Notes: a model not told the origin generated them from the letters alone. A DNA stretch of 33,164 nucleotides from an uncultured Anaeroplasma sp. (GCA_947592005.1 CANQDJ010000012.1:1-33164); one strand, 5' to 3'; shown: positions 17,235-25,655, numbered from the stretch's first letter. Numbers and translations: made by a program.

Positions 17235-19610
17235 ATGAAAGTTTCTAAGAATTGGTTAAAAGAATATTTGAATTTGGATAAAATTACCGACGAAGAATTG
17301 TTTAATCAAATCAGTTTTCATATTTGCGAAATCGAATCTTATAAGAAATTGGTTGATGTCGATTGTCTTGTCATAGGAAAAGTACTGGATTGTCAAATGC
17401 ACCCAGATAGCGATCATTTACATATATGTCAAGTTGAGATTCGTCCGAATGAAGTTACTCAGATTGTATGTGGAGCCCCGAATGTTCAAACGGGTGTAAA
17501 AGCGATTGTGGCTTTACCGGGAGCGATATTGCCAGGTGATTTTAAAATTAAGCCTTCTAAGATTCGAGGAGTAGAATCGAATGGTATGTTATGTTCTTTA
17601 CAAGAATTGGGTATAGAAGAAAAATATGTGGAAGAAGAGTTTAAAAACGGTATTTATTTACTGCCTAATGATGCGGAGGTAGGGACAAATCCGCTTACTT
17701 ATTTGGGATTGGACGATACGGTAATCGATTTGGAGTTGACTTCCAATCGTTCGGATTTGTTATCGATTGAAGGGGTTGCGTATGATTTAGGGGCGGTGTT
17801 GAATCAAAAGATTTGCCCTATCGAACCTTCTTTGGAAGTTTCTTCTAAAGTCAATCCGATAACGGTGAAAGTGGAAACCGACAAATGTTATAAATATTAC
17901 GCAAGATATTTGGCAAATGTTAGTATCGGTCCGTCACCACAATGGTTGAGAGCCAGATTGATTGCGAGTGGAATTCGTCCAATCAATAATGTTGTAGATA
18001 TTACCAATTTTGTTTTAATGGAAATGGGACAGCCTCTTCACGCTTTTGATGCGGACGCATTGGGAAATACGATTGTGGTTCGTCAAGCCCATAAGGATGA
18101 AAAATTGTTTACTTTGGATAATATTGAAAGAACGTTGAACGAAGATGACATTGTCATTACCAATGGTAAAGAAGCGGTTTGTGTTGCGGGTGTTATGGGT
18201 GGATTAACCACTGAAGTAGAATCGACAACGAAAAATATCGTTTTAGAGGCTGCGTATTTTGATCCGCTATCCATTCGTCGCACTTCTTCTAAAATCGGTT
18301 TAAAAAGTGAATCTTCTATCCGTTTTGAGCGAAAAATAGATTATGAACGAGTAGAACGAGCATTGGATTATGCTGCTCAGTTGATGCAAGAACTTTGTTC
18401 TGCCGAGATATATGATAAAGTGGCTTATGATATAAAGGTTGTTTTAGAAGAAAAATGTGTGGAAGTTAGTACAGATAAGATAAATTCAATATTGGGTACG
18501 GAGATTTCCGATAGAGATATGCAGAATATTTTCGATCGGTTGGAATATTGTTATAAAAAAGATGGATTGTTGTATAAGATTGTATTGCCTTCTCGAAGAA
18601 TGGATTTGGAGGCCTCTATTCAAGATATTGCGGAAGATGTGGCAAGAATATACGGGTATGATAAAATACCGACTACGATTGCTTCTACTTCGGATAAAGG
18701 TGGTTTAACGTATCGTCAAAAGAGAATTCGGTTGATTCGCCAAATTTTATCGAATATGGGTTTAAATGAAATTGTATCGTATTCTTTGATTGCGAAAAAG
18801 GATTTACATTTATATACGATTTCCGCAGGTACCCCGGTAGAAGTTCTTATGCCTATGACGGAGGATCGGGCTGTGATGCGACAAAGTCTTTTAAATGGGG
18901 TAATCGATGCTGTAATGTATAATAAGGCAAGAAAAATCGATAATTTGGCTTTGTTTGAAATTGGGAATGTTTATTCTATGGAGAAAGAAGAATTGAAATT
19001 GTCGATTGCGTTATCGGGAGTATATTCTTCTCATTTATGGAAAGGAGAAAAACAAGAAGCCGGATTTTATCTATTGAAAGGAATTTTGGCAACATTGTGT
19101 GAAAAAATGAATATTCATTTGAGTTATACACCATATAAAGATGTTTCTACTTTTCATTCGGGAAGATGTGCCGGTATTGTTTATGAGAATAAATTGATTG
19201 GTATAATTGGGCAAATGCACCCTAAGTTTTCTAAAGAAATGGGTATTGGATTAACGGTCGCTTTGGAGTTGAATTTGGAAGATATTTTATCTTCTGTAGA
19301 ATCTTTTATTTATAAACCAATCAATAAATTCCCATCTATTACTAGAGATTTGGCGATTGTATGTAAGAAAGATATTCCGTCTTTGGATATACAAGCCTTG
19401 ATAAAACAAACAGGGAAAAAGTTATTGACTAACATTGAGTTGTTTGATGTTTATGAAGGAGAAAACATCGGGAAAGACGAAAAGTCTTTGGCATTTAAGT
19501 TGACGTTTGAAGATCCTTCTAAGACGTTAGAGGCTCAAGAAGTAGATAAGATTATTCATTCTATTTTAAATCGTTTGGAATTTACTTATCACGCTAAATT
19601 AAGAGAATAA
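17235..19610 (+). CDS. pheT: Phenylalanine-tRNA ligase beta subunit
   Basis: A 791-residue beta subunit with all standard domains in order: tRNA-binding OB fold (about 40-150, CQMHPDSDHLHICQV), B3/4 editing domain (about 210-380), B5 (about 400-475), the catalytic-like core (about 490-680), and the FDX-ACB anticodon-binding domain (about 698-790, starting PINKFPSITRDLAIV). It starts one base after the pheS stop, with AAGGAGG (17219-17225) inside pheS. Confidence 0.97.
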   Translation: MKVSKNWLKEYLNLDKITDEELFNQISFHICEIESYKKLVDVDCLVIGKVLDCQMHPDSDHLHICQVEIRPNEVTQIVCGAPNVQTGVKAIVALPGAILPGDFKIKPSKIRGVESNGMLCSLQELGIEEKYVEEEFKNGIYLLPNDAEVGTNPLTYLGLDDTVIDLELTSNRSDLLSIEGVAYDLGAVLNQKICPIEPSLEVSSKVNPITVKVETDKCYKYYARYLANVSIGPSPQWLRARLIASGIRPINNVVDITNFVLMEMGQPLHAFDADALGNTIVVRQAHKDEKLFTLDNIERTLNEDDIVITNGKEAVCVAGVMGGLTTEVESTTKNIVLEAAYFDPLSIRRTSSKIGLKSESSIRFERKIDYERVERALDYAAQLMQELCSAEIYDKVAYDIKVVLEEKCVEVSTDKINSILGTEISDRDMQNIFDRLEYCYKKDGLLYKIVLPSRRMDLEASIQDIAEDVARIYGYDKIPTTIASTSDKGGLTYRQKRIRLIRQILSNMGLNEIVSYSLIAKKDLHLYTISAGTPVEVLMPMTEDRAVMRQSLLNGVIDAVMYNKARKIDNLALFEIGNVYSMEKEELKLSIALSGVYSSHLWKGEKQEAGFYLLKGILATLCEKMNIHLSYTPYKDVSTFHSGRCAGIVYENKLIGIIGQMHPKFSKEMGIGLTVALELNLEDILSSVESFIYKPINKFPSITRDLAIVCKKDIPSLDIQALIKQTGKKLLTNIELFDVYEGENIGKDEKSLAFKLTFEDPSKTLEAQEVDKIIHSILNRLEFTYHAKLRE

Positions 19611-19621
19611 TTTTATGTAAT

Positions 19622-19657
19622 AAGGCTCGATGATGAAAATCGGGCTTTTATTATTTT
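19622..19657 (+). terminator. Rho-independent terminator after pheT
   Basis: AAGGCTCGAT (19622-19631) pairs with ATCGGGCTTT (19639-19648) with two G-T pairs and a 7-base loop, followed by TATTATTTT. Confidence 0.8.
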
Positions 19658-19688
19658 ATCTTTCTTATTTTTTTAAAAGAAAGATAAA
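19655..19688. repeat. Perfect 12-base inverted repeat between pheT and rlmN
   Basis: TTTATCTTTCTT (19655-19666) and AAGAAAGATAAA (19677-19688) form a 12-pair stem with a T-rich loop. It could be a back-up terminator or a site upstream of the rlmN promoter. There is no T-run after it. Confidence 0.55.
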
Positions 19689-19707
19689 TGGTTTCGTTAT
19701 TTTTATA

Positions 19708-19737
19708 TTGAAATAAAGAAAGAAAATCTTGTATAAT
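19708..19737 (+). promoter_or_regulatory. Sigma-A promoter of the rlmN-rpe operon
   Basis: TTGAAA (19708-19713), 18-base spacer, TATAAT (19732-19737). AGGTGG (19750-19755) follows, 4 bases before ATG. Confidence 0.8.
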
Positions 19738-19759
19738 AAAGAAGAAATTAGGTGGTAGT

Positions 19760-20791
19760 ATGGAAAGCATTTACGAGTATAGCGAAGAAATGTTTAAACA
19801 ATATTTTGTAGAAAACGGAGAAAAGCCGTTTCGCAGTTCGCAAGTTATAGAATGGATTTATCGTCATAGGGTTCATGATTTTGATTCGATGACGAATATC
19901 AAAAAAGAAGTGCTTGCTAAATTAAAAGAACAGTTTTATTTTTCCGCTTTAGAGTGCGTAACACACCAAGTTTCAAGCGACGGAACACAAAAATTTTTGT
20001 TTCGTTTGGAAGACGGAAATTGGATTGAATCCGTTTTAATGAAAAATAATTACGGATATAGTATTTGCGTAACGACACAAGTGGGTTGTAATATGGGTTG
20101 TGCGTTTTGTGCGAGTGGGTTGAAAAAGAAGAAAAGAAATTTAAAAACTTCAGAAATGGTTTTACAACTTCTTTCCGTTTCGGAATTTGCCAAAATACGA
20201 ATCAGTCATGTGGTTATTATGGGAATTGGGGAACCGTTTGATAATTATGATAATGTGTTACGGTTCATTCAAATTATCAATCACCCATTGGGTTTGGAGA
20301 TTGGTTCTCGACATATTACGGTTTCTACTTGCGGATTGGTAGATAAGATATATGAATACAGTGAATTTCCGCTACAAGTCAATTTGGCAATATCGCTACA
20401 CGCTCCTACCAATGAGATACGGAATCGTATTATGCCGATAAATCAGAAATATCCTTTGGAAAAAATTATGGAAGCCGTGGGATATTATATAGAAAAAACG
20501 AATCGGAGAGTAACGATAGAGTATATTCTTTTAAAAGATATCAATGACGGAAAAGATTGTGCCGATAAGTTATGTGATTTACTGCATGGATATAATGTCT
20601 ATGTGAATTTGATACCGTATAATGAGGTTATGGAAAAACCATTTAAGCGGTCTTTGAAACAGACAATGGTTGAGTTTTTCGATATTTTGAAAAAAAGAAA
20701 GATCAATGTTCAACTTCGACGGGAACAAGGCGGAGATATTGATGCGGCTTGTGGGCAACTTCGCAGTAAACAAATGAAAAAAGAAGAATAG
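19760..20791 (+). CDS. rlmN: RlmN, dual-specificity rRNA/tRNA adenine-C2 methyltransferase
   Basis: Radical SAM enzyme that methylates C2 of 23S rRNA A2503 and of A37 in some tRNAs. The 343-residue product has the 4Fe-4S motif Cys110-x3-Cys114-x2-Cys117 (CNMGCAFC) preceded by CVTTQVG, GIGEPFDNYDN, and the C-terminal methyl-carrying Cys331 in DAACGQL. It heads an operon-like run with the PASTA protein, rsgA and rpe, the order found in Bacilli except that prpC is absent. Confidence 0.96.
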   Translation: MESIYEYSEEMFKQYFVENGEKPFRSSQVIEWIYRHRVHDFDSMTNIKKEVLAKLKEQFYFSALECVTHQVSSDGTQKFLFRLEDGNWIESVLMKNNYGYSICVTTQVGCNMGCAFCASGLKKKKRNLKTSEMVLQLLSVSEFAKIRISHVVIMGIGEPFDNYDNVLRFIQIINHPLGLEIGSRHITVSTCGLVDKIYEYSEFPLQVNLAISLHAPTNEIRNRIMPINQKYPLEKIMEAVGYYIEKTNRRVTIEYILLKDINDGKDCADKLCDLLHGYNVYVNLIPYNEVMEKPFKRSLKQTMVEFFDILKKRKINVQLRREQGGDIDAACGQLRSKQMKKEE

Positions 20792-20831
20792 TTTTATTAA
20801 AAAATACGAAAAATAATACGGGTGTTGAAAA

Positions 20832-21689
20832 ATGAAATTTACTCGTATTTTATGGATTATTATAGGAATTATCGGAATTGGGTGGATATATTATTTATAT
20901 ATTTCTCCCCGTATTTTTCATTCGAAAGTTGTTTGTGTGCCGAATTTTGTCGGTTTGACGGAAGAAGAATTGAAACAACAGATGAAAAAAGAGAAATTAA
21001 ATTATAAGATTTATTATATTGACGGAGAATCTTTTTGTGTGGATTATACGGTTCCGAAAGAAGGAAGTAAGGTATATACGACGTATCCGATAGAGGTTTA
21101 TATTGAAAAACCTTTACCCAAGTATTATCCGAATTTTGTCGGATTGATATATGAAAATAATATAGATTGGATTCAACAATATTGTGAAAAACAAGGGATT
21201 GAGTATTCTGTAGAATATGTCGTTCAAAATGAGGCTAATAGCGGACAGATTATCGCTCAATCCAAGAAAACGGAGGAACAGGTTGTTAAAGGAGAAAAAC
21301 TTGTATTGACGGTAGCGGTAAATGATCAGTATTTTACAATGCCGAATTTATCGGGATTACCGATAACAGATGTGATACGATTGTTGGATTCGTATGATTT
21401 GAATTATAATATTATTTATTATAATGCACCCATAGAGAAAGATATTGTTTTATCACAGTCGATTTTGGAAGGAACGATATTGAAAAAGGGAAATCGATAT
21501 GCCTTTGATGTATATGTTTCTAAGGGAATGCCTATGGAAGTAACAGGTATAAAAATAGAAGAATTTTTATATGCTTTAAATGAATTGGATATAGAATATG
21601 ATATAATCTATGTGAATTCCATATCAAACCAATCTTGTATTGTCGGTTTGGAAAAAGGAAAAGAATGGAAAATTTATATGACGAAATAG
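20832..21689 (+). CDS. Membrane PASTA-domain protein lacking a kinase domain
   Basis: A 285-residue protein with a short basic N-terminus, one membrane helix (about 6-24) and an outside region of tandem PASTA domains: about 33-97 (VPNFVGLTEEELKQQ), 99-165 (YPNFVGLIYEN), 169-236 (MPNLSGLPITDVIRLL) and a partial fourth to 285. PASTA domains bind muropeptides or peptidoglycan. In Bacilli this position between rlmN and rsgA holds the PrpC phosphatase and the Ser/Thr kinase PrkC, whose outside part is PASTA. Here only 40 bases separate it from rlmN, so the kinase is absent rather than frameshifted. GGGTG (20820-20824) precedes ATG. It may act as a cell-wall sensor or tether. The domain call is firm, the function open. 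Confidence 0.9.
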   Translation: MKFTRILWIIIGIIGIGWIYYLYISPRIFHSKVVCVPNFVGLTEEELKQQMKKEKLNYKIYYIDGESFCVDYTVPKEGSKVYTTYPIEVYIEKPLPKYYPNFVGLIYENNIDWIQQYCEKQGIEYSVEYVVQNEANSGQIIAQSKKTEEQVVKGEKLVLTVAVNDQYFTMPNLSGLPITDVIRLLDSYDLNYNIIYYNAPIEKDIVLSQSILEGTILKKGNRYAFDVYVSKGMPMEVTGIKIEEFLYALNELDIEYDIIYVNSISNQSCIVGLEKGKEWKIYMTK

Positions 21690-21697
21690 GAGAATTT

Positions 21698-22621
21698 ATG
21701 CAAAAAGGGAGAGTTATTAACAGCAATAGCGGAGTTTATACGGTGGTTTTGGCTAATAAAGAAGAGATTAAAGTTAAGGCTCGTGGTAAGTTGAGAAATG
21801 TAAGAGTTACCAGACCGAATGATAAATCTTTCAGTTCCAAAGCGGTTCCGACGCAGGTTAAGATTTCTCCGAAAGTCGGAGATATTGTGTATGTGGAAAA
21901 GGATTGGATTGATCATATTGAACCAAGGAAAAATGAGTTGATTCGTCCGGAGATTGCGAATGTGGATCAAATTCTTTTGATTTTTGCGGCAACGGAACCG
22001 GAATTCTCTTTTTTGTTGTTGGATTTGTTTTTGGTTAATATTTTAAAAGAAAAAATCAATCCGATTATTGTCGTTACGAAGATAGATAAAATAGCAGAAG
22101 AAAAATTAAATGAATTAAAAGAAAAATTATTGTATTATGAAAATTTAGGGTATAAAGTATTATATATAGATGGGTTAAATAAAAAAGGAATCGAAGCCGT
22201 TTGTGATGTGTTAAACGATAAAATAACGGTTTTATCCGGTCAAACGGGAGCGGGCAAGTCTACTTTGATTAATGCGATTATACCGAATGCTCGGTTAAAA
22301 ACACAAGAAATTTCCAATGCGTTAGGCAGAGGAAAACATACGACTAGACAAACGAGTTTATATGAATATGAAAATGGATATATCGGAGATACTCCTGGGT
22401 TTTCCAAGTTGGATTTATTTCAGATTTCCGAAGAAAAATTAGCGGAATTGTTTATTGAATTTAAACAATATTCTTGTCGGTATAAGAATTGTTTGCATAA
22501 AGAGGGAAGTTTTGGTTGTGGAGTTATATCGGGAGTGAAGGAAGGAAAGATTTTAAGTTCCAGATATGAAAATTATCTTCAAATGTTAAGAAGAATGGAA
22601 GGAAGAGGTAGTAAATTATGA
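21698..22621 (+). CDS. rsgA: Ribosome small-subunit biogenesis GTPase RsgA
   Basis: Circularly permuted GTPase (YloQ/CpgA) that acts in 30S maturation. The 307-residue product has an N-terminal OB domain (about 1-70), G4 TKID at 127-130, then G1 GQTGAGKST at 181-189 and G3 DTPGFS. The C-terminal zinc-finger region includes CRYKNCLHKEGSFGC. ATG 21698 is chosen over an upstream in-frame ATG (21635) because it follows AGGAG and lies just after the PASTA stop. It overlaps rpe by 4 bases (ATGA). Confidence 0.95.
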   Translation: MQKGRVINSNSGVYTVVLANKEEIKVKARGKLRNVRVTRPNDKSFSSKAVPTQVKISPKVGDIVYVEKDWIDHIEPRKNELIRPEIANVDQILLIFAATEPEFSFLLLDLFLVNILKEKINPIIVVTKIDKIAEEKLNELKEKLLYYENLGYKVLYIDGLNKKGIEAVCDVLNDKITVLSGQTGAGKSTLINAIIPNARLKTQEISNALGRGKHTTRQTSLYEYENGYIGDTPGFSKLDLFQISEEKLAELFIEFKQYSCRYKNCLHKEGSFGCGVISGVKEGKILSSRYENYLQMLRRMEGRGSKL

Positions 22622-23256
22622 AAATTTCTTTATCTATTTTGTCGGCAGATTTTGCGAATGTGGAAATGAGTATCAAAGATTTAATGAATGAAGTGGATTA
22701 TATTCATTTTGATGTAATGGACGGGGAATTTGTTCCTAATATTACATATGGGTATTCTTTTGTAAAAGATTTACGCAAAATGACCAAAACCAAGTTTGAT
22801 ACGCATTTAATGATTCTTCACCCTCAAAATTATATTAAACAATTTGCGGAAGCGGGAAGTGATCGTATTACATTTCATGTCGAAGCAGATTGCGATGTTT
22901 TGTCGACGGTGCGGTTGATTCAATCTTTCGGTATTCCAGCCGGAATTTCTATTTGTCCTAAGACGAAAGTAGAAGAAATAGAAGAAGTTTTACCTTTTGT
23001 CGATTTGGTAATGGTTATGTCTGTCGAACCAGGTTTCGGCGGTCAAAAGTTTTTGGAATCGAGTGTTGAAAAAGTAAAAAGATTATATGAATTAAGAAAA
23101 GAAAAAGGATATTCTTATGAAATAAGTATTGATGGTGGCATCAATGATGAAACGATACAAAAGGTAAGTAAGTATTTGGATATTGTTGTTGTAGGTTCGT
23201 ATGTTTGTAGTCATAAAAATTCTTTAGAAAATTTGAATAAAATTAAGAATATTTAA
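22618..23256 (+). CDS. rpe: Ribulose-phosphate 3-epimerase
   Basis: Interconverts ribulose 5-phosphate and xylulose 5-phosphate. A 212-residue TIM barrel with SILSADF (6-12), the metal/catalytic HFDVMDGEFVPN (His30, Asp32), SVEPGFGGQ and DGGIN. It is translationally coupled to rsgA (ATGA). With rpiB at the other end of the window, both pentose phosphate isomerisation steps are present. Confidence 0.97.
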   Translation: MKISLSILSADFANVEMSIKDLMNEVDYIHFDVMDGEFVPNITYGYSFVKDLRKMTKTKFDTHLMILHPQNYIKQFAEAGSDRITFHVEADCDVLSTVRLIQSFGIPAGISICPKTKVEEIEEVLPFVDLVMVMSVEPGFGGQKFLESSVEKVKRLYELRKEKGYSYEISIDGGINDETIQKVSKYLDIVVVGSYVCSHKNSLENLNKIKNI

Positions 23257-23275
23257 TGGTCTTTTCGCATAGTAT
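23247..23275 (+). promoter_or_regulatory. Candidate sigma-E-type promoter for spoVM
   Basis: GAATATT (23247-23253), 14 bases, CATAGTAT (23268-23275). It fits KMATATT fully and CATACAHT at 6 of 8 (consensus from memory). It overlaps the rpe stop. The -10 ends 6 bases before AGGTGA. spoVM is a sigma-E gene in B. subtilis. Confidence 0.5.
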
Positions 23276-23291
23276 GGAATAAGGTGATACT

Positions 23292-23372
23292 GTGAAAAGG
23301 ATTGTTGTGATTAAGTTACCCAAATTCTTAAGTTGTATTTTAAATATGATTTGCGGAGGAAAGAAAAAATAA
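23292..23372 (+). CDS. spoVM: SpoVM, amphipathic spore-coat anchoring peptide
   Basis: A 26-codon ORF starting at GTG 23292 behind AAGGTGAT (23281-23288). The product carries VIKLPKFLSCILNM followed by a basic CGGKKK tail, and matches SpoVM, also 26 residues, at the IKLPKFL core. SpoVM inserts as an amphipathic helix into the curved outer forespore membrane and recruits the SpoIVA coat base. Position supports it: in Bacillus spoVM lies between the rpe/thiN end and rpmB. Pro10, essential for curvature sensing, corresponds to the Pro of KLPKF. It overlaps its own terminator. Confidence 0.9.
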   Translation: MKRIVVIKLPKFLSCILNMICGGKKK

Positions 23373-23387
23373 TTTCTTTCTTTTTTT
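23359..23387 (+). terminator. Rho-independent terminator of spoVM
   Basis: GAAAGAAA (23359-23366) pairs with TTTCTTTC (23373-23380) around a 6-base loop that contains the spoVM stop, followed by seven T. Confidence 0.82.
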
Positions 23388-23392
23388 ATGTA

Positions 23393-23416
23393 AAAATAAA
23401 AAACGGCAATTAGCCG
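23393..23416 (-). terminator. Terminator of rpmB (minus strand)
   Basis: Read on the minus strand, CGGC, 5-base loop, GCCG (23416-23404) is followed by a T-run (plus-strand A-run 23393-23403). It is a short GC stem directly after the rpmB stop region. Confidence 0.75.
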
Positions 23417-23437
23417 CTTTTTATTTTTAAGAAAGAA

Positions 23438-23626
23438 TTAAACTCTTTCAATATTTCCCTTTTTTAACGCTCTTGCAGAAACTTTAACTTTTTTTACATT
23501 TCCATTTTCGTCTTTAATGTGAATAGTTTGAAGATTGGCTTTCCAAGTACGACGGGTAGCATTTAAAGCATGAGATCTTCTGTTTCCTGTTACCGTTGTT
23601 TTACCGGTAATATAACATTTTGCCAT
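23438..23626 (-). CDS. rpmB: 50S ribosomal protein L28
   Basis: A 62-residue protein with the L28 signature [29 protein letters not shown] and a basic C-terminus. The reading frame extends 7 codons further, but ATG 23626 is the family start and has AAGGAGGT upstream. The zinc-binding Cys set of some L28 proteins is not present beyond Cys4. It is monocistronic and divergent from fakA, as in Bacillus. Confidence 0.97.
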   Translation of the reverse strand: MAKCYITGKTTVTGNRRSHALNATRRTWKANLQTIHIKDENGNVKKVKVSARALKKGNIERV

Positions 23627-23673
23627 GGTTCTAACCTCCTTAACCAATTAATCTAAATTCATTCAGCCCCTCT

Positions 23674-23702
23674 ATTTTACATTATTCTATAGAATTAATC
23701 AA
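23674..23702 (-). promoter_or_regulatory. Sigma-A promoter of rpmB
   Basis: On the minus strand TTGATT (23702-23697), 17-base spacer, TAAAAT (23679-23674). A 12-base palindrome ATTCTATAGAAT occupies the spacer (23684-23695). Confidence 0.7.
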
Positions 23703-23771
23703 GGTGTTTTTTTTAATTTTTTAATATTTTATAGGTTGATTTCGCTTTTTTTTACTAAAAAATATTAATAT

Positions 23772-23800
23772 TTGACAAGTTGAGTAAAAAGTGATATATT
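23772..23800 (+). promoter_or_regulatory. Sigma-A promoter P1 in the rpmB-fakA gap
   Basis: TTGACA (23772-23777), 17-base spacer, TATATT (23795-23800), the best -35 in the window. It would give fakA a leader of about 214 bases. I see no gene in the 373-base gap (23648-24020). Confidence 0.78.
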
Positions 23801-23827
23801 GCTTAGCGTATTCTCGAAGAAGAAAAA

Positions 23828-23882
23828 AGCATTTACAAATAGATGATTAAATGCTATAATGTTAAATGAATTAGACATTTAA
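23828..23882 (+). promoter_or_regulatory. Promoter P2 of fakA overlapped by TAAATG/CATTTA inverted repeats
   Basis: TTTACA (23832-23837), 17-base spacer, TGC-TATAAT (23852-23860). AGCATTTA (23828-23835) and TAAATGCT (23848-23855) form a perfect inverted repeat overlapping both boxes. A second pair, TTAAATG (23862-23868) and CATTTAA (23876-23882), lies over the start. Four similar half-sites suggest a repressor site. A further TATAAT (23976-23981) next to TACAGA-N4-TCTGTA has no good -35. Confidence 0.55.
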
Positions 23883-24020
23883 TAAAAAAGTTGGTGAGAT
23901 TCTGCATAGTAAAAAAAGAGAATTTAACGAATAAAAAATTATGTTTTAAGTTTAAAACTATTACAGAAGAATCTGTATAATCTATATAGAAACATCTTGA
24001 TATTTTAGGAGGATTACCAT

Positions 24021-25649
24021 ATGGGTGTAAGGAGTATAAGTGTCGCACTTTTAAAAACGATGGTAATGAATGGCGCTATCAATTTAAAAAATAATCATAA
24101 AGAAATCGATCAATTAAATGTATTCCCTGTTCCGGACGGAGATACGGGAACCAATATGTCTATGACGGTGATGTCCGGCGTTCGGGAAATGACTGCGTGC
24201 GAATCCAGTTCTATTATCGAAGTTGCTAAAGTGTTATCTCGAGGAGCGTTGATGGGAGCCAGAGGGAATTCGGGCGTTATTTTATCTCAATTCTTTAGAG
24301 GAGTGTATGTGGGATTAAAAGATATTCAACATAATGAACTTTCTATTGAAGAGTTTATGAATTGCTTGGAATCCGGCTGTCAAATTGCGTATAAGGCGGT
24401 AATGGAACCGGTAGAAGGTACGATTTTAACTGTTGTTCGTGAAGCGGCGGAAAATACAAAAAAGAGATTGGCGGAATTTAACACTATAGACGATTTGATG
24501 GATTGTTATATTAAGGAAGCCAAGAAGGCTTTGGAAAACACTCCGAATTTGTTGCCTGTTTTAAAGGAAGCGGGTGTTGTGGATTCGGGCGGAGCCGGAT
24601 TCTGTAAAATCATAGAAGGTATGATTATGGCTTTGAAAGGCAATATGCTGGAAGCCGCAGAGGATAATAAGGAAGAAAAGAAGAGTGCTGCCGCAAGTGT
24701 CGATGCGGAGATTAAATACAGTTATTGTACAGAGTTTATTTTAGAATTGCGAAAACCGGAAGTTTTTGATGAAAAGGTTTTAAAATCTAGTTTGTCTTTA
24801 TTGGGAGACTCTTTGGTCGTTGTGAAAGACGATAAGTTGGTAAAGGTACACGTTCATACCAATCGTCCGGGTAAAGCGTTGGAAACGGCCCAAAAGTATG
24901 GAGAGTTTACTTCCTTGAAAATCGAAAATATGAAATTACAACATTCCGAATTAAAAGATGGAGCCGGACAAGAGAAACCACAGCCTCGTAAGACTTTTGC
25001 GTTAGTGGCGGTATGTTTCGGAGATGGTATAGAGTCTACGTTTAAAGATTTAGGTGTAGACTATGTTATTGAAGGCGGACAGACAATGAATCCTTCTACG
25101 GAGGCCTTTGTTGCCGCAATCGAGAAGGTAAATGCGGAAAATGTTATTGTCATTCCGAATAATTCCAATGTTATTATGGCGGCAAATCAAGCGGCCGGTA
25201 TGGTTAAGAATTGTCGTGTGGAAGTAATTAAGGCGAAGACTATCGCTCAAGGATATGCTTCTTTGATGTATTTTGATCCGGAAGCGGATATGGATACGAA
25301 TTTGGCACAAATGACAGAAGCGATAGAGAATGTAACTTCCGGAGAAATTACATATTCTATTCGGGATACGGAAATCGGAGGAGTTAAGATTACCGCTAAT
25401 GATTATATGGGAATTGTAAATGGTGAAATTGTTGTTTCAACTAAAAAGAGAACGGACGCATTAAAGTCTTTGTTGGATTCTTGTATTAATAAAGAAACAC
25501 AAGTTGTAACTTTCTTTTACGGAAAAGATGTTGCGAAAGACGAGGTGTCATCTTTGGAAGAAATTTGCACTTCTATGAATTCCAATGTAGATGTGGAGAT
25601 TATAGACGGAAAACAAGACATTTATTCTTATATTATTGCCGTAGAGTAA
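24021..25649 (+). CDS. fakA: Fatty acid kinase subunit FakA (DhaL/YloV family)
   Basis: ATP-binding subunit that phosphorylates FakB-bound fatty acids, feeding the PlsX/PlsY route to phospholipids. The 542-residue product has an N-terminal DhaL domain with metal motif PVPDGDTGTNM (about 36-46) and GARGNSGVILSQF, a middle domain, and a C-terminal DegV-like/FAKA_C region (about 320-542). No FakB (DegV) gene is in the window. AGGAGG (24009-24014) precedes ATG. asp23/yloU, normally between rpmB and this gene, is missing. plsX two genes downstream fits the pathway. Confidence 0.93.
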   Translation: MGVRSISVALLKTMVMNGAINLKNNHKEIDQLNVFPVPDGDTGTNMSMTVMSGVREMTACESSSIIEVAKVLSRGALMGARGNSGVILSQFFRGVYVGLKDIQHNELSIEEFMNCLESGCQIAYKAVMEPVEGTILTVVREAAENTKKRLAEFNTIDDLMDCYIKEAKKALENTPNLLPVLKEAGVVDSGGAGFCKIIEGMIMALKGNMLEAAEDNKEEKKSAAASVDAEIKYSYCTEFILELRKPEVFDEKVLKSSLSLLGDSLVVVKDDKLVKVHVHTNRPGKALETAQKYGEFTSLKIENMKLQHSELKDGAGQEKPQPRKTFALVAVCFGDGIESTFKDLGVDYVIEGGQTMNPSTEAFVAAIEKVNAENVIVIPNNSNVIMAANQAAGMVKNCRVEVIKAKTIAQGYASLMYFDPEADMDTNLAQMTEAIENVTSGEITYSIRDTEIGGVKITANDYMGIVNGEIVVSTKKRTDALKSLLDSCINKETQVVTFFYGKDVAKDEVSSLEEICTSMNSNVDVEIIDGKQDIYSYIIAVE

Positions 25650-25655
25650 GATTAT

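Noticed and set aside
20792-20831. Remnant of the missing PrkC kinase domain before the PASTA gene
   Set aside because: Only 40 AT-rich bases separate the genes, and no kinase motif appears in any frame in or around them.
23859-23884. Seven-codon ORF after the P2 -10 box as a leader peptide
   Set aside because: Its ATG overlaps the -10 box of P2, and there is no ribosome-binding site, so it would not be translated from P2.
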